This document shows, piece by piece, positions 46,754 through 56,194 of a stretch of DNA of 64,000 bases. The notes below the pieces were generated by a model, which saw only the letters and a list, made by a program, of their open reading frames with translations, was not told the DNA's origin and searched no databases. The stretch is from Chromatiales bacterium. GTDB lineage: Bacteria; Pseudomonadota; Gammaproteobacteria; Chromatiales; Chromatiaceae. Made by a program: the position numbers and the translations under genes. Location: assembly GCA_022360905.1 (NCBI GenBank), contig JAKSBX010000106.1:1-64000 (forward strand). Reading direction: 5' to 3'. Positions within the stretch are counted from its first letter, which is position 1; every line of letters starts with the position of its first letter.

Positions 46754-48469
46754 TTAGTCCTTGGTTACCCTGTTTAGTTCTTGGAGGCTGGTAATCCCCT
46801 GCATGACTTTTCTCAGTCCTGAACTGCGGAGGTTATACACACCTTCCTTTTGAGCCTGATCTTCCAACTGTAGTGAGGTGCCACCTTCCATAATGATTTT
46901 ACCCATAGCTTCTGAAACGGGCATGACCTGGAAGATACCGACACGCCCTTTATAACCATTTGTGCATAAATCACATCCTACGGGTTTGTAGGTAGTGAAT
47001 CCTGTTGCAATGTCACTCTCGGTAAAGCCTTCTTCAAGTAGTGCTTCTTTAGGCAAGTCATCAACAGTTTTACAATTTTCACACAATCGACGGGCTAATC
47101 GCTGGGCCATGATCAAATTGACCGATGAAGCGATATTGAATGGAGGTATGCCCATGTTGGCCAAACGGGTAAGTGTCTGTGGTGCATCATTGGTATGAAG
47201 TGTTGAAAGTACCAGATGTCCGGTTTGTGCTGCTTTAATAGCAATTTCAGCTGTTTCAAGGTCGCGAATCTCACCGACCATGACGATATCCGGATCCTGA
47301 CGAAGGAAGGCCCTCAACGCCTCCGCAAATGTCAGGCCGGTCTTTGTGTTCATGTTAACCTGATTGATCCCCGCAACCTGGATTTCAACCGGATCTTCTG
47401 CGGTAGAAATATTGATTTCAGGCTTGTTGAGTAGGTTGAGGGCGGTATACAGACTAACTGTCTTACCACTACCTGTTGGCCCGGTTACCAGGATCATTCC
47501 ATAGGGTTTGTTGATGGCTTCTAGAAATGCCGTGCGTTGTTCTTCCTCAAACCCGAGTGCTTCTATGCCGAGTTGTGCACTGGTAGGGTCGAGAATACGA
47601 AGTACAATTTTTTCCCCGTACAAAGTTGGGCAGGTGTTCACACGAAAGTCGATGGCGCGTGATTTAGAAAGCTTCATCTTGATACGTCCATCCTGAGGTA
47701 CCCGACGCTCAGCGATATTAAGACGTGACATAACTTTCAGACGTGTGGAAAGGCGGTTGGCCAGATTGGATGGTGGGTTTGCAACCTCATGCAACATACC
47801 ATCTTGCCTATACCTGATTCGGTAGGTGTATTCATAGGGTTCAAAATGGATATCGGAAACCCCTTGGTTGATCGCATCCAGAAGGATTTTATTGATGTAG
47901 CGAACAACGGGTGCTTCATCGACATCCAGACTGGATTCGTCACCTGAGCTCTCTTCATCGCCTGTACTGATATCCAGGTTATCCAGGTCGGCATCGAGGA
48001 GTTCATCCATGCCGGTTTCCTGCGCATCCATGACCTTGTCAATCATACGATTGAGTTTGTCTTCCTCAACCAGAATGGCCTCTGAAGCAAGCCCGGTATT
48101 GAATCTTATTTCATCAAGCCCCTGATGATTGGTCGGGTCGGATACGGCCAGGAATAGACGGTTGCCCCGTTTGAATATGGGAAGTGCATGATGGGTGCGC
48201 ACCAGCTTTTCAGCTACAAGGTCGTTTGGTATGACGGTTGGATCGAGAACATCCAGGTCAAAAATGGGTACACCGAAGCCTCGGGATGCTGAGATCGCTA
48301 TATCAATACTGTTGAGTATTTTATTCTCAACCAGATGGGTCACGTAAGGGGTCTTTTTATCCAGTGCTTCAGCAAAAGATGACTCTGCCTCGTCTTCATT
48401 GATGAGACCATCCTGTATCAGGCAGCGCCCAAGGCCGCTGAGATTAATTTGTGGTTTGGTGTTAGCCAT
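46754..48469 (-). CDS. pilB: Type IV pilus assembly ATPase PilB
   Basis: PilB powers pilus extension. The 571-aa product has an N-terminal MshEN/GSPII domain (about 10-150). The core holds Walker A GPTGSGKT near residue 330, the Asp box, Walker B (DPDIVMVGEIRDLETAE) and the His box (LVLSTLHTNDAPQTL). A zinc-binding four-Cys region follows (CENCKTV then CDLCTNG). It leads the pilB-pilC-pilD-coaE genes. Confidence 0.96.
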   Translation of the reverse strand: MANTKPQINLSGLGRCLIQDGLINEDEAESSFAEALDKKTPYVTHLVENKILNSIDIAISASRGFGVPIFDLDVLDPTVIPNDLVAEKLVRTHHALPIFKRGNRLFLAVSDPTNHQGLDEIRFNTGLASEAILVEEDKLNRMIDKVMDAQETGMDELLDADLDNLDISTGDEESSGDESSLDVDEAPVVRYINKILLDAINQGVSDIHFEPYEYTYRIRYRQDGMLHEVANPPSNLANRLSTRLKVMSRLNIAERRVPQDGRIKMKLSKSRAIDFRVNTCPTLYGEKIVLRILDPTSAQLGIEALGFEEEQRTAFLEAINKPYGMILVTGPTGSGKTVSLYTALNLLNKPEINISTAEDPVEIQVAGINQVNMNTKTGLTFAEALRAFLRQDPDIVMVGEIRDLETAEIAIKAAQTGHLVLSTLHTNDAPQTLTRLANMGIPPFNIASSVNLIMAQRLARRLCENCKTVDDLPKEALLEEGFTESDIATGFTTYKPVGCDLCTNGYKGRVGIFQVMPVSEAMGKIIMEGGTSLQLEDQAQKEGVYNLRSSGLRKVMQGITSLQELNRVTKD

Positions 48470-48574
48470 CCTTATTGCACAGAAAGACCTGATTGCGAAT
48501 ACATAGGTTTATCGGCCGATTCTAGGAAACATTTAGGCGACTGTATTGATGCACTTATCAATCTCAAGATTTGT

Positions 48575-48599
48575 CTAGATTGAAATTAAAAAAATCTAG
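48575..48599. repeat. Small inverted repeat before pilB
   Basis: CTAGATT (48575-48581) and AATCTAG (48593-48599) form an inverted repeat in an AT-rich stretch about 110 bases upstream of pilB. It may be a regulator site or chance; no promoter was clear. Confidence 0.3.
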
Positions 48600-48700
48600 G
48601 TAATTCATTAAATTGTTGAGATAGGACGCCAAACTTATTGATTGGAAAGAATATAGCTCTGAAAAGATATGAAAGCAAACAGGATTGTATTGCAGAAACG

Positions 48701-48730
48701 AAAAAGGGGTCCTTGAACAAGGACCCCTTA
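48701..48730 (-). terminator. Terminator of pilA
   Basis: On the minus strand AAGGGGTCCTTG and CAAGGACCCCTT pair, followed by a T run, 24 bases after the pilA stop. This is a strong rho-independent terminator and separates pilA from pilB. Confidence 0.9.
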
Positions 48731-48753
48731 ATCATGCCTATGTTAGCTCTGTT

Positions 48754-49146
48754 TTAGCGGCATTCGGCCGGTACGTATCTGGCTTCGGAGGTGGTTGTGC
48801 ATTCCCAGTCCACACCAGTCGCAGATTCGGTCGGTGTCAATACGATGACTACTGTTCCCGCAGAGGTGCCGGTGTTGATGTCGGCTTGCAGTATGCCAGC
48901 ACCTGAGCAAGCAAGAAGTGTTCTGCCGGTAGTGCCGCCATTTACACCGGTACAGACGTCTGCAACACCACTGGCAATGTTTTCGCCGACTGTGGCTTTT
49001 GCGCCTGATGCAATGGCTAGACCTTCAGATACCATTGCGCGAGCAGTGTAGTCTTGATAGGCAGGCAATGCGATGGCTGCCAGGATACCAATGATCGCAA
49101 CAACGATCATGAGTTCAATAAGGGTGAAACCAGCTTGTTTTTTCAT
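48754..49146 (-). CDS. pilA: Type IV pilin
   Basis: The major pilin subunit. The 130-aa precursor has a six-residue leader (MKKQAG) cut before Phe, then [20 protein letters not shown] with Glu at position 5 of the mature chain. The C-terminal half has cysteines in [21 protein letters not shown] and PAEC that may form disulfides. A sigma-54 promoter is upstream and a strong terminator downstream, so it is a single-gene unit. Confidence 0.95.
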   Translation of the reverse strand: MKKQAGFTLIELMIVVAIIGILAAIALPAYQDYTARAMVSEGLAIASGAKATVGENIASGVADVCTGVNGGTTGRTLLACSGAGILQADINTGTSAGTVVIVLTPTESATGVDWECTTTSEARYVPAECR

Positions 49147-49234
49147 CTTTAACGCTCCGTATGAGTTGGTGCCTGAGTTGTCGGCGTATTAAAGCAAAAC
49201 TTTAATCCTTGATTTTCGCCGAGTTACTTAGGTT

Positions 49235-49253
49235 GCAGCAGAATGCATGCCAA
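49235..49253 (-). promoter_or_regulatory. Sigma-54 promoter of pilA
   Basis: On the minus strand TTGGCATGCATTCTGCTGC has GG (49251-49250) and GC (49239-49238) ten bases apart, matching the TGGCAC-N5-TTGCW consensus well. Transcription would start near 49226, about 80 bases before the pilA ATG. PilR, encoded just upstream, is the expected activator. Confidence 0.8.
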
Positions 49254-49403
49254 CTGACGCTGAATTTATCGTCAAATGGCCTGAAAAACACTATAAGTGA
49301 ATGATTATTAATAAAATTATTTAAAATGTCCGTTTTCTTGTTTTTGTTATGATTTATCTGAGCATACATTAAGCTCTATGTCTCTTGAGACCCTGGATGT
49401 TAG

Positions 49404-49426
49404 AAAGTGACAGAAAATGTCACTTT
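49404..49426. promoter_or_regulatory. Palindrome upstream of the pilA promoter
   Basis: AAAGTGACA and TGTCACTTT form a perfect 9-base inverted repeat around GAAAA, between the pilR stop and pilA, about 150 bases upstream of the sigma-54 promoter. TGTC is the core of known PilR sites, so this may be an upstream activating site. Confidence 0.5.
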
Positions 49427-49515
49427 AGCCTGATGGTAGATGAACTGTGATTTATAAATTGATGTTGGTGTTCTGATTCTATCTGGCTCGAAGTGTGAAT
49501 TGGTTCACATTTTGT

Positions 49516-50862
49516 CTACTCGATCTCCAGTTTCTCAAGTCGATACCTTAGCGACCTTAGGCTCATCCCCAGTTTTTTAGCCGCAGCAGTTCGGTTCCAG
49601 CGGGTCTCTTCAAGGGCTTCAATGATCGCTTGTCGTTCCACCTGTTCCATTTTCTCCCCAAGTCCCTGAGGCGGCGTCTGATTCTCCATATCTGAGACAT
49701 GGTTTGGTAGAAGCAGGTCATCAGCCTCAAGTTTTTCACTATCCAGTAGCGTCACGGAGCGCTCCAGAATATTCTCGAGTTCACGGATATTTCCCGGGAA
49801 TGGATATGCCTTCAGTTTTTTGATCGCCTCTGTGCTGAGTTTTGGTTTTTTAATACCGCAGTTACGAGCCAGTCGGGTGAGAAAGTGCTGGGCAAGTAAA
49901 GGGATATCCTCGGTGCGTTCGCGCAGGGCAGGCAAGGGTAATTCAATGACATTGATTCGATAAAACAGATCCTGACGGAATTCACCTTGCTCCACCAGGG
50001 TTGCCAGATCCTTATGGGTTGCACTGATGATGCGTACATCAATGGGGATCTCCTTCTGCCCACCCACAGGTCTGATCATCTTCTCCTGTATGGAACGAAG
50101 CAGTTTGACCTGCATGTGCAGTGGTAAGTCGGCGATCTCATCCAGAAACAGAGTTCCTCCATTCGCACTCAGAAAAAGGCCTTCATTATCCTGGGTGGCG
50201 CCGGTAAAGCTGCCTTTTTTATGGCCGAATAGTTCACTCTCCATAAGCTCCTGTGGGATGGCGCCACAGTTGACCGCCACAAAGGGGTGGTCCGCGCGGG
50301 GTCCCTGATAGTGGATCATTCTCGCAGCCAGCTCTTTTCCGGTACCCGATTCCCCGCTGATATAGACCGGTGCCTGACTTCTTGCGAGTTTTTCGATTAA
50401 TTTGATGATACGGGTCATGGCTGGGGAGTTACCCAGCATCGGTTCATGGGTGGTTGCTGAATCCTTTTTGACCTGGGTCTTGCCTTCTGTCGGTTTACTG
50501 AGTTTGATGGCCTGTTGAACCAGCCTGCGAAGGACCTCCAGGTCAACCGGTTTGGATACAAAATCGAAGGCGCCTGCTTTGAGTGCTTCAATTGCAGACT
50601 CCATGTTTCCATGGGCGGTGATCATCGCGACGGGTAGTTGAGGGTAGGTCTCATTGATATAGCGCACCAGGTCGATACCGTTTCCATCGGGCAGGCGCAT
50701 ATCGGAGAGACAAAGATCGAAACTCTGCTCCGCCAGCAGTTGATGGGCACTGGCCAGATTGAAAACAGAGTGGGCATCAATGCCCATACGCAACAAAGTT
50801 ATCTCCAACAGTTCACAGATATCCGGTTCATCATCGACAATCAGTGCAGTGGGTTGTGTCAT
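49516..50862 (-). CDS. pilR: Sigma-54-dependent response regulator PilR
   Basis: PilR activates pilin transcription with sigma-54. The 448-aa protein has a receiver domain (about 1-120, with LSDMRLPDGNG), an AAA+ domain with GESGTGKE and the sigma-54 loop ELFGHKKGSFTGATQ, and a Fis-like helix-turn-helix (TAAAKKLGMSLRSLRYRL). The start at 50862 overlaps pilS by 4 bases; the 8-residue upstream extension is unlikely. Located directly upstream of pilA. Confidence 0.93.
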   Translation of the reverse strand: MTQPTALIVDDEPDICELLEITLLRMGIDAHSVFNLASAHQLLAEQSFDLCLSDMRLPDGNGIDLVRYINETYPQLPVAMITAHGNMESAIEALKAGAFDFVSKPVDLEVLRRLVQQAIKLSKPTEGKTQVKKDSATTHEPMLGNSPAMTRIIKLIEKLARSQAPVYISGESGTGKELAARMIHYQGPRADHPFVAVNCGAIPQELMESELFGHKKGSFTGATQDNEGLFLSANGGTLFLDEIADLPLHMQVKLLRSIQEKMIRPVGGQKEIPIDVRIISATHKDLATLVEQGEFRQDLFYRINVIELPLPALRERTEDIPLLAQHFLTRLARNCGIKKPKLSTEAIKKLKAYPFPGNIRELENILERSVTLLDSEKLEADDLLLPNHVSDMENQTPPQGLGEKMEQVERQAIIEALEETRWNRTAAAKKLGMSLRSLRYRLEKLEIE

Positions 50863-52502
50863 GCTTTTTGATTCTCTGGCTGCCAATTCTCAAAGTGTAG
50901 GCGAAAGCAGCTTCCGCCGGTGGGGCCCGGGATGTACTCTAGTCGTATCCGGTTGGTTTCACTTAACTCCTTTGCGATATACAAACCAAGCCCGGTACCG
51001 GTATTCCGCGTTGTGAAAAAAGGTTCGAAGATCTGCTTTGCCACTTCCGGGGCAATTCCGGGACCGTTGTCCACCACATCCAGTATAGGATGCTGGTACT
51101 CTTTGGTCATGCCGCCAACGATCCGCATCTGCAGGTTCTTTTTATCGCAATGTTCCCGGGCATTATTGCAAAGATTGCTTAGTAGTTGGCGCAGTTGTTC
51201 GGGATCTGCGAAGACTTCTGTGGATAACGGTTCGATCTGCAGGCGGATGCTCTCCTCTTTGAACCCCTGATGCCTGATCAGATCAGCGGTGAGTTTTTTC
51301 AGCCAGGGCTCAAGTTGGATGGTGACCTGCTTGCCGGGTTCCCGGCGTGAGAGTTGTAAGACATTTTCAATTACCTGATTTACCCGGGCGGCATTGGTGG
51401 TGATGATTTCCGTCAGTCTTTTGTCGGCAACATTGAGACTGGGGGATTCACGAAACAGTTGGCTGGCGTGGCTGATCGCCCCCAGCGGATTGCGTATCTC
51501 ATGGGCAATACTGGCGGTGAGTCGGCCCAAAGAGGCCAGTTTCATCTGTTGTGCTTCACGGGTTACTTGTGAGGTATCTTCAAGAAAAATCAGCATGTCT
51601 CCCGCCTCTTCGCCGCTTAGTGCATTGAATTGAGCCTTGAGTTCAGGTCCCTGGCTCTGGCTGCGGAAGGTGAGTTTCTGTTTGCGTTTGGGGTTTTGCC
51701 GTTTGCGTACGATGTGAGCCAGCTCCGGCGAGGCCTTGGCCAGGTGGCTGCCGGTGGTGGCTGAGGGCATGCCCAGCAGATGCCAGGCAGGGTCGTTCAT
51801 CATCAGGATTTTGCCTGAGGCATCGATGACAAGGACCCCCGTCTGCATATGTTTTATGACATAGGCATTGATCTTCGCCATGTGATCCAGTTCGCTGGCC
51901 CGTTTCTCGGCCAGGCGCTCACTGGCACGCGCCCGGCTGCTCAATACCCATGTCAGCAGAGCAGTGGCGAAATAGACGGCTCCGAGGAATCCGGCCTGGA
52001 TAAACTGTGGCGATGCGCGGTTGCTCAGGCTGGCGTGGACCTGGTCGGTGATCACCGCCAATGCAGCCAGCGCGGCAAACAGCAGCGATGCCCGCCCCCC
52101 CATGATCAGTGCTCCTGCTGAGATGGAGACCGCAATCAGCATACCTATGCCTGTCTGGATGCCGCCACTGGCATGCATCAGCAGGATGATTGCCAGAATA
52201 TCGATGAACAGGGCCAGGTAGGCCTGATGTTCAGGGCCGGGTGAGCGCCAGATGAACAACAGTGATGAGAGAATGGTTAATGTGCTATAGGTCAGGACAG
52301 TGATTGAAAAGAGCCGGGGATCTGTCGAGCCGATGAATGCGGGACCGCTGTCAGCGTAGAAGAAAAACAGCAGGGTCAGTGAGAGTGTGATCCTGTAGAG
52401 CAGGAACAGCCGCAGCGATCGCCAATGGGACACCACGCCCAGTTCCTTGCTGGGAGGTTTGGTAATGATGGTTTGCTCAAGCTTCTCCAACCAGCTATTC
52501 AT
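50859..52502 (-). CDS. pilS: Sensor histidine kinase PilS
   Basis: PilS is the membrane kinase partner of PilR and can sense pilin in the membrane. The 547-aa product has about six membrane segments in residues 25-190, a PAS-like region and kinase motifs: H box ASIAHEIRNPLGAISHA, N box LCNNAREHCDKK, DNGPGIAPEVAKQ and TGTGLGLYIAKEL. It overlaps pilR (4 bases) and the PP0621-like gene (8 bases). Confidence 0.92.
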   Translation of the reverse strand: MNSWLEKLEQTIITKPPSKELGVVSHWRSLRLFLLYRITLSLTLLFFFYADSGPAFIGSTDPRLFSITVLTYSTLTILSSLLFIWRSPGPEHQAYLALFIDILAIILLMHASGGIQTGIGMLIAVSISAGALIMGGRASLLFAALAALAVITDQVHASLSNRASPQFIQAGFLGAVYFATALLTWVLSSRARASERLAEKRASELDHMAKINAYVIKHMQTGVLVIDASGKILMMNDPAWHLLGMPSATTGSHLAKASPELAHIVRKRQNPKRKQKLTFRSQSQGPELKAQFNALSGEEAGDMLIFLEDTSQVTREAQQMKLASLGRLTASIAHEIRNPLGAISHASQLFRESPSLNVADKRLTEIITTNAARVNQVIENVLQLSRREPGKQVTIQLEPWLKKLTADLIRHQGFKEESIRLQIEPLSTEVFADPEQLRQLLSNLCNNAREHCDKKNLQMRIVGGMTKEYQHPILDVVDNGPGIAPEVAKQIFEPFFTTRNTGTGLGLYIAKELSETNRIRLEYIPGPTGGSCFRLHFENWQPENQKA

Positions 52503-52743
52503 GATCTGTTGGTTTGTCCGACTCGGCTGCGATCAGGTGTTCCTTGCTGCAGAAATAGACCCCTTTTTTTACCACCGCCTCAGTTTTAGGCAGATGAAGC
52601 CCGCAATGGGCACATTTCACGCTTTCCACCGATTTGACCTCTCTGGTTGCGCTCTGATCAGTGGAACGCTGCCTGACAAGGTGGCGTACGATGAGGTAGA
52701 TTCCCCAGATTGCTAAAACGAAAAGTATAGTTTTTAGTCCCAT
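52495..52743 (-). CDS. PP0621-like small zinc-ribbon membrane protein
   Basis: An 82-aa protein with one N-terminal membrane helix (GLKTILFVLAIWGIYLIVR) and a small zinc ribbon, CAHCGLHLPKTEAVV then YFCSKEH. The pattern matches the PP0621 family, which is often found beside pilS-pilR. It overlaps pilS by 8 bases and lies first in that operon. Function is unknown. Confidence 0.8.
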   Translation of the reverse strand: MGLKTILFVLAIWGIYLIVRHLVRQRSTDQSATREVKSVESVKCAHCGLHLPKTEAVVKKGVYFCSKEHLIAAESDKPTDHE

Positions 52744-52923
52744 ACAATCAATTGTTTATGATGTCTGAGAGCGAGTCAATCAGGATTGTTGCCGGATTGA
52801 TGCAGAGAGGCTGATGCTAAAAACTTGCAACCACACTCTCAATGGTCTGGAATGCAGCGTTTTATAGATCAGTCATAACAGCCCACAGGTCTGATACATC
52901 ATTAAGCCGTCAGGAGTTCCCGT

Positions 52924-54543
52924 TTGAAGCTCAAAATTCAGATTGCCCAACTCAATTTTCTGGTTGGTGATATCGAGGGTAATGCCAGGAAGATTATCGA
53001 ACTGGCGCAAAACGACCCACATTCTGTGGATGCGATTGTTTTTCCTGAGTTGGCGATCACTGGCTATCCGCCCGAAGATCTGCTGTTGCGTCCCCATTTC
53101 ATTCAACGCGTAGAGCGTGCCGTTGAGCTGATTCGTTCAAGTGTCAGCCGTGTCTGTCTGATTGTTGGCTATCCCAGAAACCGGGATGGAAAGTTGTTCA
53201 ATGTGGCGGGTGTTATCAATGAGGGTGAGCTGATTGCGGAGTATGAGAAACACAAACTGCCCAACTACAGCGTATTTGATGAAAAACGATATTTCGCACC
53301 GGGGCAGGAGGCCGTGACCTTCAATCTTAAAGGGGTGCAGATAGGGCTGACCGTCTGTGAGGATATCTGGGAGGCGGAACCCGCCGCGATGAGTCGGGCT
53401 GCTGGGGCTCAGTTGCTCTTGAATCTCAACGCTTCACCCTTCCATATTGGCAAGGCACCGGAGCGGGAGGAGTTGGTTCAAAAACGTGCATCGGATAATG
53501 GTATTCCCATTATCTACACCAACCTGGTGGGCGGTCAGGACGAGCTGGTATTTGACGGTGGCTCCTTTACCGTGGATGCGGGGGGAAGTCTGGTTCACAG
53601 GGCGGCATTCTTTACGGAGTCCTGTCCCGTTGTGGAACTGGACTGCACATCTGAAATCGTGACGCCGATCTCCCAACATGTGGAACCGCTGATGATTGAA
53701 GCACAAAGGGTTTATCAGGCGTTGGTGCTTGGGGTGCGGGATTATGTGGTGAAAAACGGTTTCAATGGCGCCATTATCGGGCTTTCAGGTGGGGTGGACT
53801 CCGCGCTGACCCTGGCGATCGCTGCTGATGCACTGGGACCCGATCAAGTGGAAGTGGTGCTGATGCCATCCCGTTACACCGCAGACATGAGTAATCAGGA
53901 TGCGGAGGCGGAGGCGGAGGCGCTGGGTGTGGAGTACCGAACCATCCCGATCGAGCCGGCATTCAAAGCCTTTCTCGAGATGCTCAGCGATGAGTTTGCC
54001 GGCAAGCCGGTTGATGTGACAGAAGAGAATATCCAGGCCCGCTGTCGGGGTATCATCCTGATGGCAATCAGCAACAAGAAGGGGCGGATATTATTGACTA
54101 CGGGCAATAAGAGTGAAATGTCCGTAGGCTATGCCACGCTCTACGGAGACATGGCAGGTGGTTTTGCGCCGATCAAAGATGTGCCGAAGACCTTGGTCTA
54201 TCAGCTCTGTCGCTATCGCAATGGCTTGTCGCCGGTAATACCTCAGCGGGTGCTGGATAGACCGCCCTCGGCAGAATTGGCACCGGACCAAAAGGATAGT
54301 GACTCTTTGCCGGACTATCCTGTACTCGATCAGATACTGGAAAGGTATGTGGAACAGGATCAGGATCTGAGAAGTATCACCGAGGCCGGTTTTGATCAAT
54401 CGACTGTGGAAAGGGTGATCGGTCTGGTGGATCGAAATGAGTATAAACGACGCCAAGCGCCGCCGGGGGTGAAGATAACCCGCCGCGCCTATGGTCGGGA
54501 TCGACGCTACCCGCTGACCTGGCGTAAGGCTAAAAGTTTGTAA
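52924..54543 (+). CDS. nadE: NAD+ synthase (glutamine-hydrolysing)
   Basis: NadE amidates nicotinate adenine dinucleotide to NAD+. The 539-aa product has a nitrilase-type glutaminase domain (about 1-265, with FPELAITGYPPEDLLLRPHF, KHKLPNYSVFDE and Cys in TVCEDIWE) and an ATP-dependent synthetase domain with SGGVDSALTLA (about 288-298). Start is TTG with AGGAG about 10 bases upstream. It is followed by glnB after 255 bases. Confidence 0.95.
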   Translation: MKLKIQIAQLNFLVGDIEGNARKIIELAQNDPHSVDAIVFPELAITGYPPEDLLLRPHFIQRVERAVELIRSSVSRVCLIVGYPRNRDGKLFNVAGVINEGELIAEYEKHKLPNYSVFDEKRYFAPGQEAVTFNLKGVQIGLTVCEDIWEAEPAAMSRAAGAQLLLNLNASPFHIGKAPEREELVQKRASDNGIPIIYTNLVGGQDELVFDGGSFTVDAGGSLVHRAAFFTESCPVVELDCTSEIVTPISQHVEPLMIEAQRVYQALVLGVRDYVVKNGFNGAIIGLSGGVDSALTLAIAADALGPDQVEVVLMPSRYTADMSNQDAEAEAEALGVEYRTIPIEPAFKAFLEMLSDEFAGKPVDVTEENIQARCRGIILMAISNKKGRILLTTGNKSEMSVGYATLYGDMAGGFAPIKDVPKTLVYQLCRYRNGLSPVIPQRVLDRPPSAELAPDQKDSDSLPDYPVLDQILERYVEQDQDLRSITEAGFDQSTVERVIGLVDRNEYKRRQAPPGVKITRRAYGRDRRYPLTWRKAKSL

Positions 54544-54577
54544 ATAGTTAATAAAATCAGTTAGATAAGTGTTGTTG

Positions 54578-54606
54578 TTTAACCTTGAAACCCTTCTGTT
54601 TATAAT
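54578..54606 (+). promoter_or_regulatory. Candidate promoter for glnB
   Basis: TTTAAC (54578-54583), a 17-base spacer and a perfect TATAAT (54601-54606) lie in the gap before glnB. The -35 is weak. The leader to the ATG is long, about 190 bases. Confidence 0.4.
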
Positions 54607-54765
54607 AATCCCGTCCCCAGGTTTGTTGGAGTCTATGACGGGGATTGAAGAAACTCTCTGCTGTTGTCAGCCTGAATCCAGCAAATATTGAGTTTTGGTG
54701 CAGCAATTTCCGGAGGGATCGTAGACTCGCTGGTTGGCTCGGCGTTACAATCCTTAATTATCTGA

Positions 54766-55137
<372 letters not shown>

Positions 55138-55177
55138 AGCGACTTGATTTCAGGCTGCAAGTCTGAAGTTTTCCAGG

Positions 55178-55211
55178 AAACCGGTGGATCTGTTCAATCT
55201 GCCGGTTTTTT
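55178..55211 (+). terminator. Terminator of glnB
   Basis: AACCGG and CCGGTT pair, extended by TGGAT/ATCTG with G-U pairs around CTGTTCA, followed by a T run. It is a good rho-independent terminator. The gene on the other side, bamD, converges on it. Confidence 0.85.
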
Positions 55212-55256
55212 GTTGCCTGGTGTTCATGATCCGGCAACAGATATTGCTGATACGGA

Positions 55257-56027
55257 TCACTCTGTCTCTTCACTGGCGGGCTGAGTAAGGCGGCCGTTTT
55301 CCAGGTTAAGTACCAATACACGCTGTGCGTCCTTGGCCAATTCCGTCAGGCCGAGTCGGGAGTAAGCATCGATCATAATCTCCAGTGCCTCCTGTACTGA
55401 GTCTGTACGCTGGAATTGAGTGACTACCCGGTTAGCGCGGTTTGCAGCCGCAAGATAGGCGCCCCGTTTCATATAGTATCTTGCAATATGGATCTGGTAT
55501 TTGGACAGGTTGTTTCTGAGATAGAGCATGCGTTGATGCGCATCAGCCGAGTATTTACTGTCTGGGTATCGGCGGATCAGCTCTGCAAAATCGTTGAAGG
55601 AGTCCAGTGCAGCGCCGGCATCCCGCTCTGATGAATCCGTAGGCAGTATGCTGCTAAGAAAGCTCTGATTTCGGTTATAGTTGGCCAGTCCCTTCATATA
55701 ATAGGCGTAATCCACATACTGGCTTTGTGGGTTGAGTTTTATAAATCGGTCGGAGGCTGCTATGGCAGAGTCGGGTTCGCCGTTTTTGTAGTGAGCGTAG
55801 ATGATATCGAGCTGGGACTGTGTGGCGTAGCGCCCGAACGGGTAGCGTGCCTGAAGCCCGTTATAATGTTTGATGGCCAGATCGTACTCACCGTCCAGCA
55901 TATAGGTTTTGGCTTCGGAGTAGAATTTACTAGCGCTCCAGTTTTTAGTGGGATCGGCCTGCTCCGGCAGGGCACATCCTGTCAGCAACAAGATGAGCAG
56001 AATGGTTGAGAAAGATTTTAGGGTCAT
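55257..56027 (-). CDS. bamD: Outer membrane assembly lipoprotein BamD
   Basis: BamD is the essential lipoprotein of the BAM complex that inserts outer-membrane proteins. The 256-aa product has a lipobox in LLLTGCALPEQ and TPR helices such as EAKTYMLDGEYDLAIKHYN, RYPDSKYSADAHQRMLYLRN and EALEIMIDAYSRLGLTELAK. ATG 56027 or 56033 is the start. It diverges from rluD, as is common. Confidence 0.94.
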   Translation of the reverse strand: MTLKSFSTILLILLLTGCALPEQADPTKNWSASKFYSEAKTYMLDGEYDLAIKHYNGLQARYPFGRYATQSQLDIIYAHYKNGEPDSAIAASDRFIKLNPQSQYVDYAYYMKGLANYNRNQSFLSSILPTDSSERDAGAALDSFNDFAELIRRYPDSKYSADAHQRMLYLRNNLSKYQIHIARYYMKRGAYLAAANRANRVVTQFQRTDSVQEALEIMIDAYSRLGLTELAKDAQRVLVLNLENGRLTQPASEETE

Positions 56028-56194
56028 GGCCAATCTCTGGATGAAACATGATTTGACGCGTGAGTATAACGGAAAGCCGCAGTTACGGTATAACTTGCGC
56101 GGCTGGTCTGCAGATTTTCCCGGCCGGCGGGGGTTGGCTCCCAGCGAGGCTGGCGATGGTGTATTGCAAAATCGCTACTCAGGATGGTCTTCCA

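Noticed and set aside
56060..56194. 45-residue N-terminal extension of rluD
   Set aside because: The extension has no match to the family and the conserved start is at 56195; the stretch probably holds the promoter region shared with bamD.
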